Assembly: GCF_004358185.1 (NCBI RefSeq)
Contig: NZ_SMUV01000070.1
Location: forward strand, 62,001-126,000
DNA length: 64,000 nt
Source of the DNA: Antarcticimicrobium luteum
GTDB lineage: Bacteria > Pseudomonadota > Alphaproteobacteria > Rhodobacterales > Rhodobacteraceae
Direction: 5' to 3'
Program-made: the position numbers and the translations under genes
Part shown: piece by piece, positions 62,364 through 64,000 of the stretch
Position numbering within the stretch: position 1 is the first letter of the stretch
Layout of the letters: the number at the start of each line of letters is the position of its first letter
Notes under the pieces: model-generated
Databases searched by the model: none
The model's input: only the letters and a program-made list of their open reading frames with translations
What the model was told of the DNA's origin: nothing

Positions 62364-63821
62364 TTACTCTCCCGGCATCGACCCTTTGCCATGCCCGGCC
62401 ATGCCGCCGGCGACCTCTTCGGTCGACTCGTCGGACAGATGCGCCGGCAGCACCAGATTCAGCACGATGGCGATCAGAGCGGCGGGCAGAATCCCCGAGG
62501 CGCCGAGGATGCGCAGCGTGTCGGGCAGGTGTTGCAGCGCGTTGGGCGCGCCCGGCGGCACGTTCATCACCTCGAGCTGCAGGCCCAGACCCACCGACAG
62601 CGCCACGGCAAAGATCACCATGTTGCGCCGGTTCCAGTCCACATCCGACAGCATCGAGATGCCGGCGGCAACCACCATGCCGAACATCACGATCACGCCG
62701 CCGCCCAGAACCTCGATCGGGATGGTGCGGATCACACCGCCGACCTTGGGGATCAACCCGCAGACGATCAGAAAGACCGCGCCGATGGTCACCACATGGC
62801 GGCTCATCACCCCGGTCATGGCGATCAGCCCGACGTTCTGGGAAAACGAGGTATTGGGCAGCCCGCCGAAGATCCCGGCCACGGCGGTGCCGAAGCCGTC
62901 GGCAAAGGTGGCGCCCTGAATCTCCTTGTCGGTGACCTCGCGCCCGGCGCCGCCCTTGGTGATGCCGCTGACGTCGCCCACGGTCTCGACCGCCGAGACG
63001 AAGGCCATCAGGCAGAACCCGATGACGGCGGCAAAGGAGAATTCGAACCCGTATTTGAACGGTTGCGGCAGGGCGAAACCGGCCGAGCGCGCCCAGCTCG
63101 TGGCGATGGCGTCGAAGGTGAGCATCCCCACCGCCAGCGCATAGACATAGCCCACAGCGATGCCCACCAGTACGGCGGAGATCGACAGCATGCCACGGGC
63201 GAAGAATTTCAGCACCAGCGTCACCAGGATCACCACCAGCGCCGCCGACCAGCTCATCAGCCCGCCATAACTCTCGGCGCCGCTGGCCTTGGCCGGCACG
63301 CCCCCGGCGGCGTATTCGATGCCCACCTTGACCAGCGCCAGCCCGATCATGGTGACCACAAGCCCGGTGACCAGCGGCGGCAGGGCAAAGCGGATGCGCC
63401 CGATGACCAGGCCGAGGCTGGCATGGAACAGACCGCCGATCAACACCCCGCCGAACAGCGCCGCCAGCGCATCGACGCCCTTGCCCGCGACCAGCGGGAT
63501 CATGATCGGCAGAAAGGCGAACGAGGTGCCCTGCACGATCGGCAGCGCGGCGCCGACCGGGCCGATGGTGATGGTCTGCAACAGGGTGGCGACACCGGCG
63601 AACAGCATCGACATCTGGATCATGTACAAAAGCTGGGGAAAATCGGGCGAATTGGAGCCGAACCCGAATCCGGCGGCGCCTGCGACGATGATCGCCGGGG
63701 TCACGTTGCTGACGAACATCGCCAGCACGTGCTGGATGCCCAGCGGCACCGCCACCGCCAGCGGCGGGGTATAGTTCGGGTCGCGCAGCTGCTCGGGGCT
63801 GCCGATGGATGATCTGGTCAT
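62364..63821 (-). CDS. NCS2-family purine (xanthine/uric acid) permease
   Basis: The 485-residue inner-membrane protein has about 14 helices and the NCS2 signatures VSAVETVGDVSGITKGG, FSQNVGLIAMTGVMSRHVV and PLVAGKGVDALAALFGGVLI. These place it among xanthine/urate (rather than uracil-only) permeases, but the exact purine cannot be read with certainty. It lies between allE (convergent) and a possible allA gene, supporting a role in purine or urate uptake. Confidence 0.87.
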   Translation of the reverse strand: MTRSSIGSPEQLRDPNYTPPLAVAVPLGIQHVLAMFVSNVTPAIIVAGAAGFGFGSNSPDFPQLLYMIQMSMLFAGVATLLQTITIGPVGAALPIVQGTSFAFLPIMIPLVAGKGVDALAALFGGVLIGGLFHASLGLVIGRIRFALPPLVTGLVVTMIGLALVKVGIEYAAGGVPAKASGAESYGGLMSWSAALVVILVTLVLKFFARGMLSISAVLVGIAVGYVYALAVGMLTFDAIATSWARSAGFALPQPFKYGFEFSFAAVIGFCLMAFVSAVETVGDVSGITKGGAGREVTDKEIQGATFADGFGTAVAGIFGGLPNTSFSQNVGLIAMTGVMSRHVVTIGAVFLIVCGLIPKVGGVIRTIPIEVLGGGVIVMFGMVVAAGISMLSDVDWNRRNMVIFAVALSVGLGLQLEVMNVPPGAPNALQHLPDTLRILGASGILPAALIAIVLNLVLPAHLSDESTEEVAGGMAGHGKGSMPGE

Positions 63822-63840
63822 GGTCTGTCCCTCCGTGTTG

Positions 63841-63876
63841 GTCCGCCGGCGTTGTTGTTTTTCCGGGCCGGCGGAC
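63841..63876. repeat. Inverted repeat upstream of the permease gene
   Basis: GTCCGCCGGC (63841-63850) and GCCGGCGGAC (63867-63876) are perfect reverse complements around a T/G-rich loop. It lies 19 bases upstream of the permease start codon and eight bases downstream of the preceding stop, so it may be an intercistronic RNA hairpin or an operator. Confidence 0.6.
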
Positions 63877-63884
63877 AGGTCGTG

Positions 63885-64000
63885 TCAGCCCGGCGTCACC
63901 TCATAGGGCGCGTCGAACCAGTGTTCCTCGAGGTTGTCACCCGGACCATCGGACGGCCCGATCCGGTCGATCACCGCGAACAGGCCGGGCGCCGAAAGCG
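63885..64000 (-). CDS. Partial CDS, probable ureidoglycolate lyase (AllA-like)
   Basis: The last 38 codons of a leftward gene enter at the right edge. They read ...LFAVIDRIGPSDGPGDNLEEHWFDAPYEVTPG (key parts FAVIDRIG and GDNLEEHWFD) to a stop at 63885. The VVDR...NLEE pattern recalls the C-terminus of ureidoglycolate lyase, which turns ureidoglycolate into glyoxylate and urea, directly after AllE. Only the tail is visible, so the call is tentative. Confidence 0.55.
   Translation of the reverse strand, partial: LSAPGLFAVIDRIGPSDGPGDNLEEHWFDAPYEVTPG

Overview
The window is GC-rich alphaproteobacterial chromosome and almost certainly comes from a member of the Rhodobacteraceae (Roseobacter group). 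The evidence is the mnmE-mnmG / rho / hemJ / maf-aroE-coaE-dnaQ / secB neighbourhood, the regB | senC-regA redox locus with its divergent layout, an alphaproteobacterial Mic60 gene next to hemD, a Paracoccus-style nosCRZDFYLX cluster and a fused TAXI-TRAP transporter. No phage, insertion sequence, integrase or CRISPR array was seen. Most genes sit in tight operons with 4-base start/stop overlaps.

1-7.6 kb looks like the chromosome replication origin. mnmG (cut by the window edge), mnmE, rho and hemJ run leftward; maf, aroE, coaE and dnaQ run rightward. Between them lies a roughly 400-base gene-free stretch with an AT-rich block and DnaA-box-like sequences. A perfect 16-base parS palindrome is built into the first codons of mnmG, about 3.3 kb away.

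7.6-24.1 kb is housekeeping: secB, fxsA, a Tim44-like gene with mltA and smr, a lipoprotein hydrolase with hslU and hslV, a capsule-type gene, trxA, and an operon running tsaE-amgK-murU-addB-addA (peptidoglycan recycling, tRNA modification and double-strand break repair).

24.1-36.4 kb holds a kinase-less PAS protein with a CtrA-type box upstream, regB | senC-regA, a GT61 glycosyltransferase, an unexplained long inverted repeat, an HD hydrolase, ahcY with a strong terminator, a GT4 glycosyltransferase, and the tsaD-gpsA-yciI-EVE operon. 36.5-40.3 kb is hemD-mic60-hemY-like, with an eleven-copy hexanucleotide repeat inside mic60, followed by tRNA-Thr(CGT).

40.3-51.3 kb holds an orphan ATP-grasp gene, an NNR/DNR-type regulator and the complete nitrous oxide reductase cluster nosCRZDFYLX, which is preceded by a perfect TTGAC-N4-GTCAA box.

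51.4-61.1 kb is a catabolic and uptake island around an RpiR-type regulator. A class III aminotransferase, a beta-keto-acid cleavage enzyme and a DMGDH-like FAD/GcvT oxidoreductase run one way; rpiR, a TAXI binding protein, a fused TRAP permease and a Usp protein run the other. A perfect 10+3+10 palindrome lies in the divergent promoter. This is the best candidate here for an uncharacterised pathway. 61.2-64 kb looks like purine/ureide catabolism: a ureidoglycine aminohydrolase, an NCS2 purine permease and a partial gene that may be allA.
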